Shown here in pieces: positions 43,854 to 52,029 of a stretch of 64,000 nt of DNA. The position numbers and the translations under genes are program-made. A model generated the notes under the pieces. That model worked only from the letters and a program-made list of their open reading frames with translations, searched no databases and was not told the DNA's origin. Within the stretch, counting starts at the first letter, position 1, and every line of letters begins with the position of its first letter. The stretch is from Clostridium sp. (GTDB lineage: Bacteria > Bacillota > Clostridia > Clostridiales > Clostridiaceae), in contig JALEZF010000058.1 in assembly GCA_022773025.1 (NCBI GenBank), forward strand, positions 1 to 64,000, read 5' to 3'.

Positions 43854-45218
43854 GTGATTTTAAAAACTAAATTATTTGGAAAAGTATATCAATTTAATTC
43901 AGTTAAAGAGGTTTTAGCAAAGGCAAATGAGGAAAAATCAGGTGATAAACTAGCAGGTGTTGCAGCAACTTCTGCTGAAGAAAGGGTTGCAGCAAAGGTA
44001 GTTTTATCAAATTTTCTTTTGTCAGATTTAAGAAACAATCCTGTAGTTCCATATGAACAGGATGAAGTAACAAGAATAATCCAAGATGACATAAATGAAA
44101 AAATTTATGATGAAATCAAAAACTGGACTGTTTCAGATTTGAGGGAATGGATTTTAGATGACAATACTACTGGAGTAGATATAAGAAGAATATCTAGAGG
44201 ATTAACTTCAGAAATGATAGCTGCAGTAGCAAAGCTTATGTCAAATATGGATTTAATCTGTGGAGCAAAGAAGATAAAGGTAACAGCTCATTGTAATACA
44301 ACAATAGGAGAATGTGGAACATTATCAGCAAGACTTCAACCAAACCATCCAACAGATGACCCTGATGGAATAGTTGCTTCACTTATGGAAGGCTTGACCT
44401 TTGGAATAGGTGATGCAGTTTTAGGATTAAACCCAGTTGACGACTCTGTTGAAAGTGTAACTAAGGTATTAAAGAGATTTGGAGAATTCAAACAAAAGTG
44501 GGGAATACCAACACAAAATTGTGTTCTTGCCCATGTAACAACTCAAATGGAGGCCATAAGAAAGGGAGCTCCAACAGACCTTATATTCCAATCAATAGCT
44601 GGTTCTGAAAAGGGTAATGAAGCTTTTGGATTTAATGCTGCAACCATAGAGGAAGCTAGACAGCTTGCACTATCAGAAGGTACAGCTACAGGACCAAATG
44701 TAATGTACTTTGAGACAGGTCAAGGTTCAGAACTTTCATCAGAAGCTCACTTTGGAGCAGACCAAGTTACTATGGAAGCTAGATGTTACGGTTTTGCAAG
44801 AAGATATCAGCCATTCCTTGTTAATACAGTTGTTGGATTTATAGGACCAGAATATTTATATAACTCAAAACAAGTTATAAGAGCAGGACTTGAAGACCAC
44901 TTTATGGGGAAACTTTCAGGACTTCCAATGGGCTGTGACGCTTGTTACACAAATCATATGAAGGCAGATCAAAATGATATAGAGAATTTGTCAGTATTAT
45001 TGACTACAGCAGGATGTACATATTTTATGGGAATACCTCATGGTGATGACGTAATGCTTAATTACCAAACAACAGGATATCATGAAACAGCAACTTTAAG
45101 ACAACTATTTAACTTAAAACCAATCAAAGAATTTGAAGAGTGGATGGAAAAGATGGGCTTTATGAAAGATGGAAAATTAACTGAATTAGCTGGCGACGCA
45201 TCAGTATTTCTACGTTAG
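43854..45218 (+). CDS. eutB: Ethanolamine ammonia-lyase large subunit
   Basis: A 454-residue EutB, the catalytic (beta/alpha)8 barrel subunit that splits ethanolamine into acetaldehyde and ammonia with adenosylcobalamin. Conserved blocks include ISRGLTSEMIAAVAKLMSN, HCNTTIGECGTLSARLQPNHPTDDPDG, FETGQGSELSSEAHFGADQVT and MGCDACYTNHMKADQND. The start is GTG 43854, seven bases after AAGGAGGA. Length is that of the enteric enzyme. eutC follows at once. Confidence 0.97.
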   Translation: MILKTKLFGKVYQFNSVKEVLAKANEEKSGDKLAGVAATSAEERVAAKVVLSNFLLSDLRNNPVVPYEQDEVTRIIQDDINEKIYDEIKNWTVSDLREWILDDNTTGVDIRRISRGLTSEMIAAVAKLMSNMDLICGAKKIKVTAHCNTTIGECGTLSARLQPNHPTDDPDGIVASLMEGLTFGIGDAVLGLNPVDDSVESVTKVLKRFGEFKQKWGIPTQNCVLAHVTTQMEAIRKGAPTDLIFQSIAGSEKGNEAFGFNAATIEEARQLALSEGTATGPNVMYFETGQGSELSSEAHFGADQVTMEARCYGFARRYQPFLVNTVVGFIGPEYLYNSKQVIRAGLEDHFMGKLSGLPMGCDACYTNHMKADQNDIENLSVLLTTAGCTYFMGIPHGDDVMLNYQTTGYHETATLRQLFNLKPIKEFEEWMEKMGFMKDGKLTELAGDASVFLR

Positions 45219-45230
45219 GAGGCAGTGAAT

Positions 45231-46127
45231 ATGAATGAAAATGAAATAAGATTAATGGTTGAAAAATTATTAAGTGAAATGGTTGGAAAAGCAGCTGCAA
45301 ACGACGGAGTTAATAGTGGATATAATAATATATCTTCTGAAACTATAGTTGATAAGGATGGATGTATAGAAGATATAACAGAAATAGATCTTAGAAAACA
45401 ACTTTTAGTTAAAAATCCTAAGAATCCAGAAGGATATTTAAAGATGAAAGAAAAGACTCCTGCAAGATTAGGTGTTGGTAGAGCAGGAACAAGATACAAT
45501 ACTATAACAGCTCTTAGATTTAGAGCTGACCATGCTGCTGCTCAAGACTCAGTATTTTCTTATGTATCAGAAGATTTTATAAAGAAAAGCAATTTGATAC
45601 CTGTAGAAACAAAGTGCAAGGATAAGGATGAATATTTAACTCGTCCAGACCTTGGAAGAAACTTTAATGAAGAAACTTTAAAGTTTATAAAAGATAAGTT
45701 TGGAGGAAACCCTAAGGTGCTTATTATGGTAGGAGATGGACTTAGCTCAGCAGCTATAGAAGCTAATATAACAGACATAATACCAGCTATAAAGCAGGGA
45801 CTAAAGATGTATGGAATAGAAATTGGTGACATCTTATTTGTAAAGCACTGTAGAGTTGGAGCAATGGATGCAGTAGGTGAAGCTACAGGAGCAGAAGTTG
45901 TATGCTTATTAGTTGGTGAAAGACCAGGTCTTGTAACAGCAGAGTCTATGAGCGCCTATATAGCATATAGACCAACTATAAATATGCCAGAAGCTAATAG
46001 ATCTGTTATATCTAATATACATAAGGGCGGAACACCTGCAGTTGAAGCAGGAGCACATATAGCAGAACTTATAAAAACTATGCTTGATAGAAAAGCTTCA
46101 GGTATAAATTTAAAAAATAAACTATAG
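45231..46127 (+). CDS. eutC: Ethanolamine ammonia-lyase small subunit
   Basis: About 298 residues from ATG 45231, which has TTAGGAGG eight bases upstream; a GTG at 45225 is too close to that site. Residues 1-20 ([18 protein letters not shown]) form an amphipathic helix of the kind that targets cargo into microcompartments, followed by a flexible Gly/Asn-rich stretch. Then [34 protein letters not shown] and the cobalamin-lower-face [28 protein letters not shown] and LVGERPGL. It completes the EutBC lyase. Confidence 0.96.
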   Translation: MNENEIRLMVEKLLSEMVGKAAANDGVNSGYNNISSETIVDKDGCIEDITEIDLRKQLLVKNPKNPEGYLKMKEKTPARLGVGRAGTRYNTITALRFRADHAAAQDSVFSYVSEDFIKKSNLIPVETKCKDKDEYLTRPDLGRNFNEETLKFIKDKFGGNPKVLIMVGDGLSSAAIEANITDIIPAIKQGLKMYGIEIGDILFVKHCRVGAMDAVGEATGAEVVCLLVGERPGLVTAESMSAYIAYRPTINMPEANRSVISNIHKGGTPAVEAGAHIAELIKTMLDRKASGINLKNKL

Positions 46128-46139
46128 GAGGGGTTAATT

Positions 46140-46793
46140 GTGATTAATGAAGCAATTAGACCAACGGTATTAGCAGTAAAAATAATTTCAAATGTAAGTC
46201 CAGGACTAGCAAAGACTTTAAATCTTGGACCTCAGCATAAAAGTTTGGGAATGATAACAGCAGATGTAGATGACGTGACATATACAGCATTAGATGAAGC
46301 TACAAAGGCAGCGGAAGTTGAAGTTGTTTATGCAAAATCTATGTATGCAGGTTCAGGAAATGCATCAACAAAGCTTGCAGGAGAAGTTTTAGGAATAATC
46401 GCAGGACCAAGTCCAGCAGAAGTTAGAAGTGGATTAAATGCAGCTCTTAATTTCATGGAAACTGGTTCACATTTTGTAAGCGCCAATGAAGATAATTCAA
46501 TTGTTTATTATGCATACTGTATATCTAGAACGGGCAGTTACCTTGCAGAAGTTGCAGGAGTAAAAGAAGGAGAGCCAATAGCATACTTAGTAGCACCACC
46601 ATTAGAAGCTATTTATGCATTAGACGCAGCATTAAAGGCAGCGGATGTTGAATTGAAACAGCTTTTCGAACCTCCTACAGAAACAAACTTTGGAGGGGCA
46701 TTGCTTACAGGAACTCAATCTGCTTGTAAAGCTGCTTGTGATGCTTTTGCAGAGGCAGTAAAATCTGTTGCTAATGAGCCAAAGAGCTATTAG
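46140..46793 (+). CDS. eutL: Microcompartment shell trimer EutL
   Basis: A 217-residue tandem BMC-domain protein (BMC-T) of EutL type: NVSPGLAKTLNLGPQHKSLGMITADVDDVTYTALDEATKAAEVEVVYAKSMYAGS is the signature N-terminal half; ISRTGSYLAEVAGVKEGEPIAYLVAPPLEA the second. EutL trimers have a gated central pore and bind ethanolamine. Starts with GTG after AGGAGGGG. In line with eutBC (12-base gap). Confidence 0.95.
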   Translation: MINEAIRPTVLAVKIISNVSPGLAKTLNLGPQHKSLGMITADVDDVTYTALDEATKAAEVEVVYAKSMYAGSGNASTKLAGEVLGIIAGPSPAEVRSGLNAALNFMETGSHFVSANEDNSIVYYAYCISRTGSYLAEVAGVKEGEPIAYLVAPPLEAIYALDAALKAADVELKQLFEPPTETNFGGALLTGTQSACKAACDAFAEAVKSVANEPKSY

Positions 46794-46808
46794 AGAAAAG
46801 ATATATAG

Positions 46809-47477
46809 ATGAAAGCATTAGGAATGATAGAAGTTAGCGGTTATCTTGCAGCAGTGGAAGCTGCCGATGCTGCACTAAAAGCTGCTAATGTAAAACTTAT
46901 GGGTATTGAAATTGTAAAAGCAGGAATCTCTAATGTAGAGGTGGTGGGAGATGTAGGAGCAGTTCAGGCTTCTGTAGATGCAGGAAGAGCTGCTGCTGAC
47001 GCTTTAGGTCTTCTCAGAGGTTCTCATGTAATCCCAAGACCACATGATGAACTCTTAAAACTATTTCCTAGTCTAGGAAAGAAAAAAGAAATAATATCAC
47101 TAGAAGAAGTAAAGGATAATAGTAACAAAGAAAACAATAATGAAAATAGCAAGATACATAAAAATACTGTTATAGGGCCTTTAGAAACTTCAACAAAAGA
47201 TAAAGTAGAAGACATAAATAAGTCAAAAGCTATTACCCAGGAAATAGTAAGCCTTGAAAGGACATTAGAGAATTATAAAAACAAAAAAGAAAAAGCATCA
47301 AAAGAAAATATATCGAAAGATGAAAAAGTAAAGTATGAAGCTATAAAGGTGGAAACTTTAAGAAATATGGTAAGAGATTTGAACCTTCCTAATATGAGCA
47401 ATAAACAAATTAAGCAGGAAAAGAAAGATAAACTTATTAAGATACTTGAAGAATACGATGAAAAAGGTGATAAATAA
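46809..47477 (+). CDS. BMC-H shell protein with long C-terminal extension (EutK-like)
   Basis: A 222-residue protein. Residues 1-88 are a standard BMC-H domain (MKALGMIEVSGYLAAVEAADAALKAANVKL ... HVIPRPHDEL). Residues 89-180 are a Lys/Glu/Asn-rich linker with coiled-coil character (VSLERTLENYKNKKEKASKE). The last 45 (VETLRNMVRDLNLPNMSNKQIKQEKKDKLIKILEEY) look like a small helix-extended-loop-helix (SAP/HeH-type) nucleic-acid or protein-binding module. EutK of enterics also joins a BMC domain to a small winged-helix tail. The ribosome site is weak. Its stop overlaps the eutE start by one base. Confidence 0.85.
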   Translation: MKALGMIEVSGYLAAVEAADAALKAANVKLMGIEIVKAGISNVEVVGDVGAVQASVDAGRAAADALGLLRGSHVIPRPHDELLKLFPSLGKKKEIISLEEVKDNSNKENNNENSKIHKNTVIGPLETSTKDKVEDINKSKAITQEIVSLERTLENYKNKKEKASKENISKDEKVKYEAIKVETLRNMVRDLNLPNMSNKQIKQEKKDKLIKILEEYDEKGDK

Positions 47478-48946
47478 TGCAACTAACAGATAAGGATTTA
47501 GTATCAATTCAAGAAGTAAGAAACCTTATGAAAACTGCCAAAGAAGCTCAAAAGCAGCTAGCTACAATGAGCCAGGAGCAAATTGATAAAATAATAAAGG
47601 CTATAGCTGATGCAGGATATGAGAATGCAGAGAAATTAGCAAAAATGGCTAGCGAAGAAACTGGTTTTGGTATATGGCAGGATAAGGTTTTAAAGAATGC
47701 TTTTGCAGCTAAAAATGTATATGAGAGCATAAAAGATTTGAAGACAATAGGAATAATAGCAGAAGATCCTGTAAAGGAAACTATGGATATAGGAGTTCCT
47801 ATGGGAATAGTAGCTGGAATTGTACCATCAACTAATCCCACTTCAACTGTAATATATAAAACTATGATATCCATAAAAGGTGCAAATGCTATCGTATTTT
47901 CGCCTCATCCAAATGCAGCCAAATGCATCCTTGAATCAGTAAGAGTTATATCAGAAGCGGCTGAAAGAGCAGGATGTCCAAAAGGTGCTATAGGATGCAT
48001 ATCAACACCAACTCTTCAAGCTACAAATGAACTTATGAAGCACCCTGATACAGGAATAATCCTTGCCACAGGAGGTCCTGCTATGGTGAAAGCTGCTTAC
48101 TCATCAGGGCATCCAGCATTAGGAGTTGGAGCAGGAAATGGACCAGGATTTATAGATAAAAGTGCAGATATAAAACTTGCCGTAAAGAGAATATTAGACT
48201 CTAAGACTTTTGATAATGGAACTATATGTGCATCAGAGCAATCAGTAGTTATAGAAAAGTCCATGGAAGACAAAGTAGTTGCAGAGTTCAAAGCTCAAGG
48301 TGGATACTTCTTAAGTGAAGAACAAAGTAAAAAGCTTGAAAAGTTTATAATAAGGCCAAATGGTACAATGAATCCACAAATAGTAGGAAAGAGCGTAGAA
48401 CATATAGCAAAGCTTGCAGATATATCTGTTCCAGCAAATGCTAGGGTTCTCATAGCTAGAGAAAATAGAGTGGGACACAACGTTCCATATTCAAGAGAAA
48501 AACTTGGTCCAATATTAGCATTTTATGTAGAAGATAGTCTAGAGGCAGTTTTAGAAAGATGCAGAAACATACTTCTCAATGAAGGTGCTGGCCATAGCTT
48601 TATGATCCATGCAGAGGATAAGGAAGTTGTGAAGAAATTTGCTCTTGCAATGCCAGTATCGAGAATACCAGTAAACAGCCCAGGTGCTTTAGGTGGAATA
48701 GGAGCAACAGTAAATATGATGCCAGCCTTAACCCTTGGATGTGGAAGCATTGGAGGAAGTGCTACTTCTGAAAATGTTGGACCTATGAACCTTATAAATA
48801 TAAAGAGAGTTGCTTATGGAATAAGGGAATTAGAAGATATCAAAGGTGTTGTTGCAAGTTCATCATGTAATAACTGTAGTCCATCTATAGAAAGTGAAGT
48901 TCTAATAGATTTGTTAGTGAAGAAAATATTGAATCAGTTAAAGTAA
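47477..48946 (+). CDS. eutE: CoA-acylating acetaldehyde dehydrogenase EutE
   Basis: A 489-residue aldehyde dehydrogenase-fold enzyme that turns acetaldehyde, CoA and NAD+ into acetyl-CoA. Seen: MGIVAGIVPSTNPTSTVIYKT, GVGAGNGPGFIDKSA, the catalytic Cys in TFDNGTICASEQSVV and the PVNSPGALGGIGATVNMMPALTLGCG segment. The first 20 residues (TDKDLVSIQEVRNLMKTAKEA) can form the N-terminal encapsulation helix. It starts at an ATG that overlaps the preceding stop (TAATG), so translation is coupled to the EutK-like gene. Confidence 0.95.
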   Translation: MQLTDKDLVSIQEVRNLMKTAKEAQKQLATMSQEQIDKIIKAIADAGYENAEKLAKMASEETGFGIWQDKVLKNAFAAKNVYESIKDLKTIGIIAEDPVKETMDIGVPMGIVAGIVPSTNPTSTVIYKTMISIKGANAIVFSPHPNAAKCILESVRVISEAAERAGCPKGAIGCISTPTLQATNELMKHPDTGIILATGGPAMVKAAYSSGHPALGVGAGNGPGFIDKSADIKLAVKRILDSKTFDNGTICASEQSVVIEKSMEDKVVAEFKAQGGYFLSEEQSKKLEKFIIRPNGTMNPQIVGKSVEHIAKLADISVPANARVLIARENRVGHNVPYSREKLGPILAFYVEDSLEAVLERCRNILLNEGAGHSFMIHAEDKEVVKKFALAMPVSRIPVNSPGALGGIGATVNMMPALTLGCGSIGGSATSENVGPMNLINIKRVAYGIRELEDIKGVVASSSCNNCSPSIESEVLIDLLVKKILNQLK

Positions 48947-48968
48947 GAAAGGTTAAGGAGGAATAAAC

Positions 48969-49256
48969 ATGATAACATCAAATGCATTAGGAATGATTGA
49001 AACTAAAGGTCTTGTAGGAGCCATAGAAGCAGCAGATGCCATGGTTAAGGCTGCAAATGTGCAATTAGTCGGTAAAGAGCAAGTTGGAGGAGGACTTGTA
49101 ACAGTTATGGTACGAGGAGATGTAGGAGCTGTTAAAGCTGCAACAGATGCAGGAGCTGCTGCTGCAGAAAGAGTTGGAGAATTAATCTCTGTTCATGTAA
49201 TACCAAGACCTCACACAGAAGTAGATGCAATACTTCCAAAGGGAACTCAACAATAA
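48969..49256 (+). CDS. eutM: Major BMC-H shell protein EutM/PduA-like
   Basis: A 95-residue canonical BMC-H protein ([81 protein letters not shown]). It forms the flat hexamers that make most of the shell facets; the pore loop is KEQVGGG. TTAAGGAGG precedes the ATG, the best ribosome site in this part of the operon, consistent with high expression. A palindromic hairpin begins seven bases after its stop. Confidence 0.95.
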   Translation: MITSNALGMIETKGLVGAIEAADAMVKAANVQLVGKEQVGGGLVTVMVRGDVGAVKAATDAGAAAAERVGELISVHVIPRPHTEVDAILPKGTQQ

Positions 49257-49262
49257 CAAACT

Positions 49263-49290
49263 AAATGTACTACTCTAGGGTAGTACATTT
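49263..49290 (+). promoter_or_regulatory. Perfect hairpin covering the eutT start
   Basis: AAATGTACTAC / GTAGTACATTT, 11 perfect pairs with the 6-base loop TCTAGG. The proposed eutT start ATG (49265-49267) lies in its left arm. Without a T-run it is not a classical terminator; it could block eutT translation or protect the eutM message 3' end. Confidence 0.7.
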
Positions 49291-49885
49291 AATTGAAATT
49301 CTACCAGAAGAAAGAGTCTCCTCTACAGAAAAGGCAAATTATAAAACTATACTTGGAATAGAGATGGAAGAAAAGCCAGAGTATATGACAGTGATTTACG
49401 ATGATACTGTAGTATTTAAGGATGACAAAAGGATAATCTTTAGAGGGAAAATGGACCTTTTAGAGGAGAATATATTAAAAGCTCAGATTTATTGTGCAAA
49501 AGAGAAACTCCCTAAACTTCTAAAAGAGTTAGAAGAGATACTAGTTGTAGTAAGAAAAATTAAATCCTCGGAAATTTTAAAGGAGCCACTTCCTGAAATT
49601 TTTCTTCAAGGGATGAATGAGGAGGACATAAGAGAAAAATCTATTAATATCTCGAAATATTTTCATGTAGGTGATGAACCTTTAAGCTACACTATGGGAG
49701 AAACAGTGATAATCTTAAATGAACTAAAAATAATAACTAGAGAAACTGAGATCTCAGCTTATGAGGCATTTAAAGAAAAATATTGTGGAGTAGAAAGAGA
49801 AGATATAATAAGGGCACTAAACAGATTATCATCTCTATTTAATATAATGATTTACAAATATAGAGCTGGGAAATACAAAGACTAA
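49265..49885 (+). CDS. eutT: EutT-like corrinoid adenosyltransferase
   Basis: A 206-residue protein of the PF01923-type cobalamin adenosyltransferase group, closest in plan to EutT: an N-terminal domain (VVHLIEILPEERVSSTEKANYKTILGIEME), then LLEENILKAQIYCAKEKLPKLLKELEEILVVVRKI, FLQGMNEEDIREKS and the C-terminal LNELKIITRETEISAYEAF ... IIRALNRLSSLFNIMIYKY. It would make adenosylcobalamin for EutBC. The CCxxC metal motif of enteric EutT is not present. The start is uncertain: ATG 49265 lies inside a perfect hairpin and has no good ribosome site; the next in-frame ATG is at 49364, inside conserved sequence. Confidence 0.75.
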   Translation: MYYSRVVHLIEILPEERVSSTEKANYKTILGIEMEEKPEYMTVIYDDTVVFKDDKRIIFRGKMDLLEENILKAQIYCAKEKLPKLLKELEEILVVVRKIKSSEILKEPLPEIFLQGMNEEDIREKSINISKYFHVGDEPLSYTMGETVIILNELKIITRETEISAYEAFKEKYCGVEREDIIRALNRLSSLFNIMIYKYRAGKYKD

Positions 49886-49898
49886 ATGGAGGTCAGAA

Positions 49899-50525
49899 AT
49901 GAGCAATATTTCATTGGATTATATAATTGATGAAGTTGTGAAGAGAATAAAGAATCAAATGCTTATAGAAGTTGAAGCCTCTGGTAGACATATTCATTTA
50001 TCAGATGAACATTTACAGATTTTATTTGGACCAGGATATACACTTACAAAAGTTAAAGACTTATCTCAACCTGGACAATATGCCTGCAAAGAGAGGGTAA
50101 CAATAACAGGCCCTAAAGGATCTATAAAAAATGTAGTTGTTTTAGGGCCAACTAGAAAAGAAACACAAATAGAAGTGTCACTAACAGATGCTCTATCTCT
50201 TGGTATTAAGACACCAGTAAGGGAAAGCGGCCATATAGAAGGGACACCAGGACTTACGGTTTCTACAGAAAAAGGATCAATAACTTTAAACAAGGGACTT
50301 ATAGCTGCTAAGAGACATATACATATAACTCCTGAAGATGCAGAAAGATTTGGAGTTAAAGACAAAGAAAATGTCAAGGTAGAAGTGTTGGGAGAAAGAC
50401 CATTAATATTTGAAGATACAGTTATAAGGGTAAGCCCAAACTTTAGAACCTACATGCATATAGATTATGATGAGGCCAATGCATGCGGCTTTTCAAAAGG
50501 GACTATGTGTAGAATTGTAAAGTAA
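49899..50525 (+). CDS. pduL: PduL-type phosphotransacylase
   Basis: A 208-residue PduL (PTAC) protein, unrelated to Pta. The two beta-barrel repeats show ASGRHIHLSDEHLQILFGPGYTLTKVKDLSQPGQYACKERV and AKRHIHITPEDAERFGVKD, with the His residues that bind the two zinc ions, and PNFRTYMHIDYDEANA. N-terminal residues 1-20 (ISLDYIIDEVVKRIKNQ) form an amphipathic encapsulation helix. It swaps CoA for phosphate on acetyl-CoA, recycling CoA within the compartment, in place of EutD. ATGGAGGTC precedes the ATG. Confidence 0.95.
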   Translation: MSNISLDYIIDEVVKRIKNQMLIEVEASGRHIHLSDEHLQILFGPGYTLTKVKDLSQPGQYACKERVTITGPKGSIKNVVVLGPTRKETQIEVSLTDALSLGIKTPVRESGHIEGTPGLTVSTEKGSITLNKGLIAAKRHIHITPEDAERFGVKDKENVKVEVLGERPLIFEDTVIRVSPNFRTYMHIDYDEANACGFSKGTMCRIVK

Positions 50526-50545
50526 ACTTTTTAGGAGGTGTTTAA

Positions 50546-51196
50546 ATGGATTACGATAAAATGGTAAGTCTTATCGTAGAAGAGGTATTAGATAAATTAA
50601 AAGAAACACCTACAATAAATAATCACAAAAAAAAGGCTGTAGTATTTCAAAATGGGAATTTACAATGGGTTTACAATTTTTTAGGGAAGGAATTTGAGTT
50701 TATTTCTTATGATACATCCATTAGAGAAGGCGATGCTTTGATCATACCTAAATTAACATTAACCATGATGGCAAATCTGGCAAATTTAAATCCTTCAAAG
50801 GATGAAGAAACATTTATTTTGGAGATGCTTATGAAGGGGAAGAAGATATATATCTTTGAAGAGGGCTTAGAGTATAGAAGATATAAGGATACAGCACCAA
50901 AGCAGCTTTATAATAAATTTTTGAATTTTGAAAAGCAACTTCTAAACTATGGCATTGAGATATTAAATGAAAACTTAAATGTTCCATCATATCATAAAGA
51001 AATATTATCAGAGCAACCTGTAGAAATTATTAAAGGTGAAAAAATATCTAAAAAGGTCATAACAGAAGGAGATGTAAGAAAACTCAATGAAAAAGGAGAA
51101 AATATTATTATGCTAGGAGAAAAGACTATACTTACCCCTTTAGCAAAAGATTTTGTAAAGATGAATCATATGGAAATTGTAAAAGGAAACGGATGA
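50546..51196 (+). CDS. Ethanolamine utilization protein, TIGR02536-like
   Basis: A 216-residue protein that resembles the family of uncharacterised eut-operon proteins named TIGR02536. N-terminal residues 1-20 (DYDKMVSLIVEEVLDKLKE) look like a cargo-targeting helix, followed by a Rossmann-like flavoprotein-type fold (AVVFQNGNLQWVYNFLGKEFEFI, DALIIPKLTLTMMANLANL, GKKIYIFEEGLEYRRYKD) and a small C-terminal domain (VITEGDVRKLNEKGENIIMLGEKTILTPLAKDFVKMNHMEIV). TTAGGAGGTG lies before the ATG. Function unknown; location between pduL and eutN implies a luminal role. Confidence 0.8.
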   Translation: MDYDKMVSLIVEEVLDKLKETPTINNHKKKAVVFQNGNLQWVYNFLGKEFEFISYDTSIREGDALIIPKLTLTMMANLANLNPSKDEETFILEMLMKGKKIYIFEEGLEYRRYKDTAPKQLYNKFLNFEKQLLNYGIEILNENLNVPSYHKEILSEQPVEIIKGEKISKKVITEGDVRKLNEKGENIIMLGEKTILTPLAKDFVKMNHMEIVKGNG

Positions 51197-51200
51197 TGTC

Positions 51201-51473
51201 ATGATTATGGGAAGAGTTGTAGGCTGTTTGTGGTCTACTAGAAAAGATGAAAACTTAAATGGACAAAAATTTTTGGTGGTTAGACCTATAATAAATAATC
51301 ATAAAGAAAGTGAAAACTTTGTTATAGCTGTAGATAGCGTGGGAGCAGGAAAAGATGATTTAGTCATGATAACCCAAGGTGGTTCAGCAAGAAAAGCAGC
51401 TGGCTCCTCAGAGGTTCCTGTAGATTCCACCATAATAGCTATAATTGATTCAGTAGAGGTATATGATGCATAA
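51201..51473 (+). CDS. eutN: Microcompartment vertex protein EutN
   Basis: A 90-residue BMC-P (EutN/CcmL) protein: MGRVVGCLWSTRKDENLNGQKFLVVRP at the start, FVIAVDSVGAGKDDLVMITQGGSARKA with the conserved VGAGxGDxV-type motif, then VPVDSTIIAIIDSVEV. Pentamers cap the vertices of the polyhedral shell. The start may be ATG 51201 or ATG 51207; both lie close to a modest GGATGATG ribosome site. Its end overlaps the next gene by 11 bases. Confidence 0.95.
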   Translation: MIMGRVVGCLWSTRKDENLNGQKFLVVRPIINNHKESENFVIAVDSVGAGKDDLVMITQGGSARKAAGSSEVPVDSTIIAIIDSVEVYDA

Positions 51474-52011
51474 AAGTATAGGTGCTATGGAGTTTAGGTC
51501 TATAAGCAAAGGCATTGAAATATCTGATTTAATCGTAAAAAAATCAAATGTTGAGGTCATTATGTTCAAAAATATATGTCCTGGAAAATTTTTAATCGTA
51601 ATAAGTGGCAATGAAGGGGAAGTAAAAGAGTCTATAGATTATGGCATATCTATAAGCAATGATTCTGTTGTAGACACTTTTATAGTGAATGCTGTACATG
51701 ATGATATAATTCTTGGATTAAAGAATAAGTACAACGTGAAAACTAAAGGAGCATTAGGCATCATAGAAACAACTAATGTATGTAGTGGAATAAAAGCCTT
51801 AGACAAAGTTATTAAAGACTCAAATGTATCAATTGTAAAAATGCAACTGGCATTTTGCATAGGAGGTAAATTTGTATCAATAATATCTGGAGAAGTAAGC
51901 GATGTAGAAAATGGTGTAAAAGCGGCCAGATCCGCTATAGATGGAAAGAAAATTATAAATATATCAGTAATACCATCTCCAGATCCTATGATAATAGAGA
52001 TGCTAAAGTGA
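51463..52011 (+). CDS. PduT-like tandem BMC shell protein with iron-sulfur cysteine
   Basis: A 182-residue protein with two BMC domains (about 5-88 and 95-180: SIGAMEFRSISKGIEISDLIVKKSNVEVI and ALGIIETTNVCSGIKALDKVIKDSNVSIVKMQLAFCIGGK). The sequence KNICPGKFLIVISG matches PduT, whose Cys in the same CPGK motif binds a [4Fe-4S] cluster at the trimer pore. It could carry electrons across the shell. The ATG overlaps the eutN stop region (11 bases), so the two are translationally coupled; ATG 51466 is an equally possible start. Confidence 0.88.
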   Translation: MMHKSIGAMEFRSISKGIEISDLIVKKSNVEVIMFKNICPGKFLIVISGNEGEVKESIDYGISISNDSVVDTFIVNAVHDDIILGLKNKYNVKTKGALGIIETTNVCSGIKALDKVIKDSNVSIVKMQLAFCIGGKFVSIISGEVSDVENGVKAARSAIDGKKIINISVIPSPDPMIIEMLK

Positions 52012-52029
52012 TTGAAAGGAGGAAATTTT

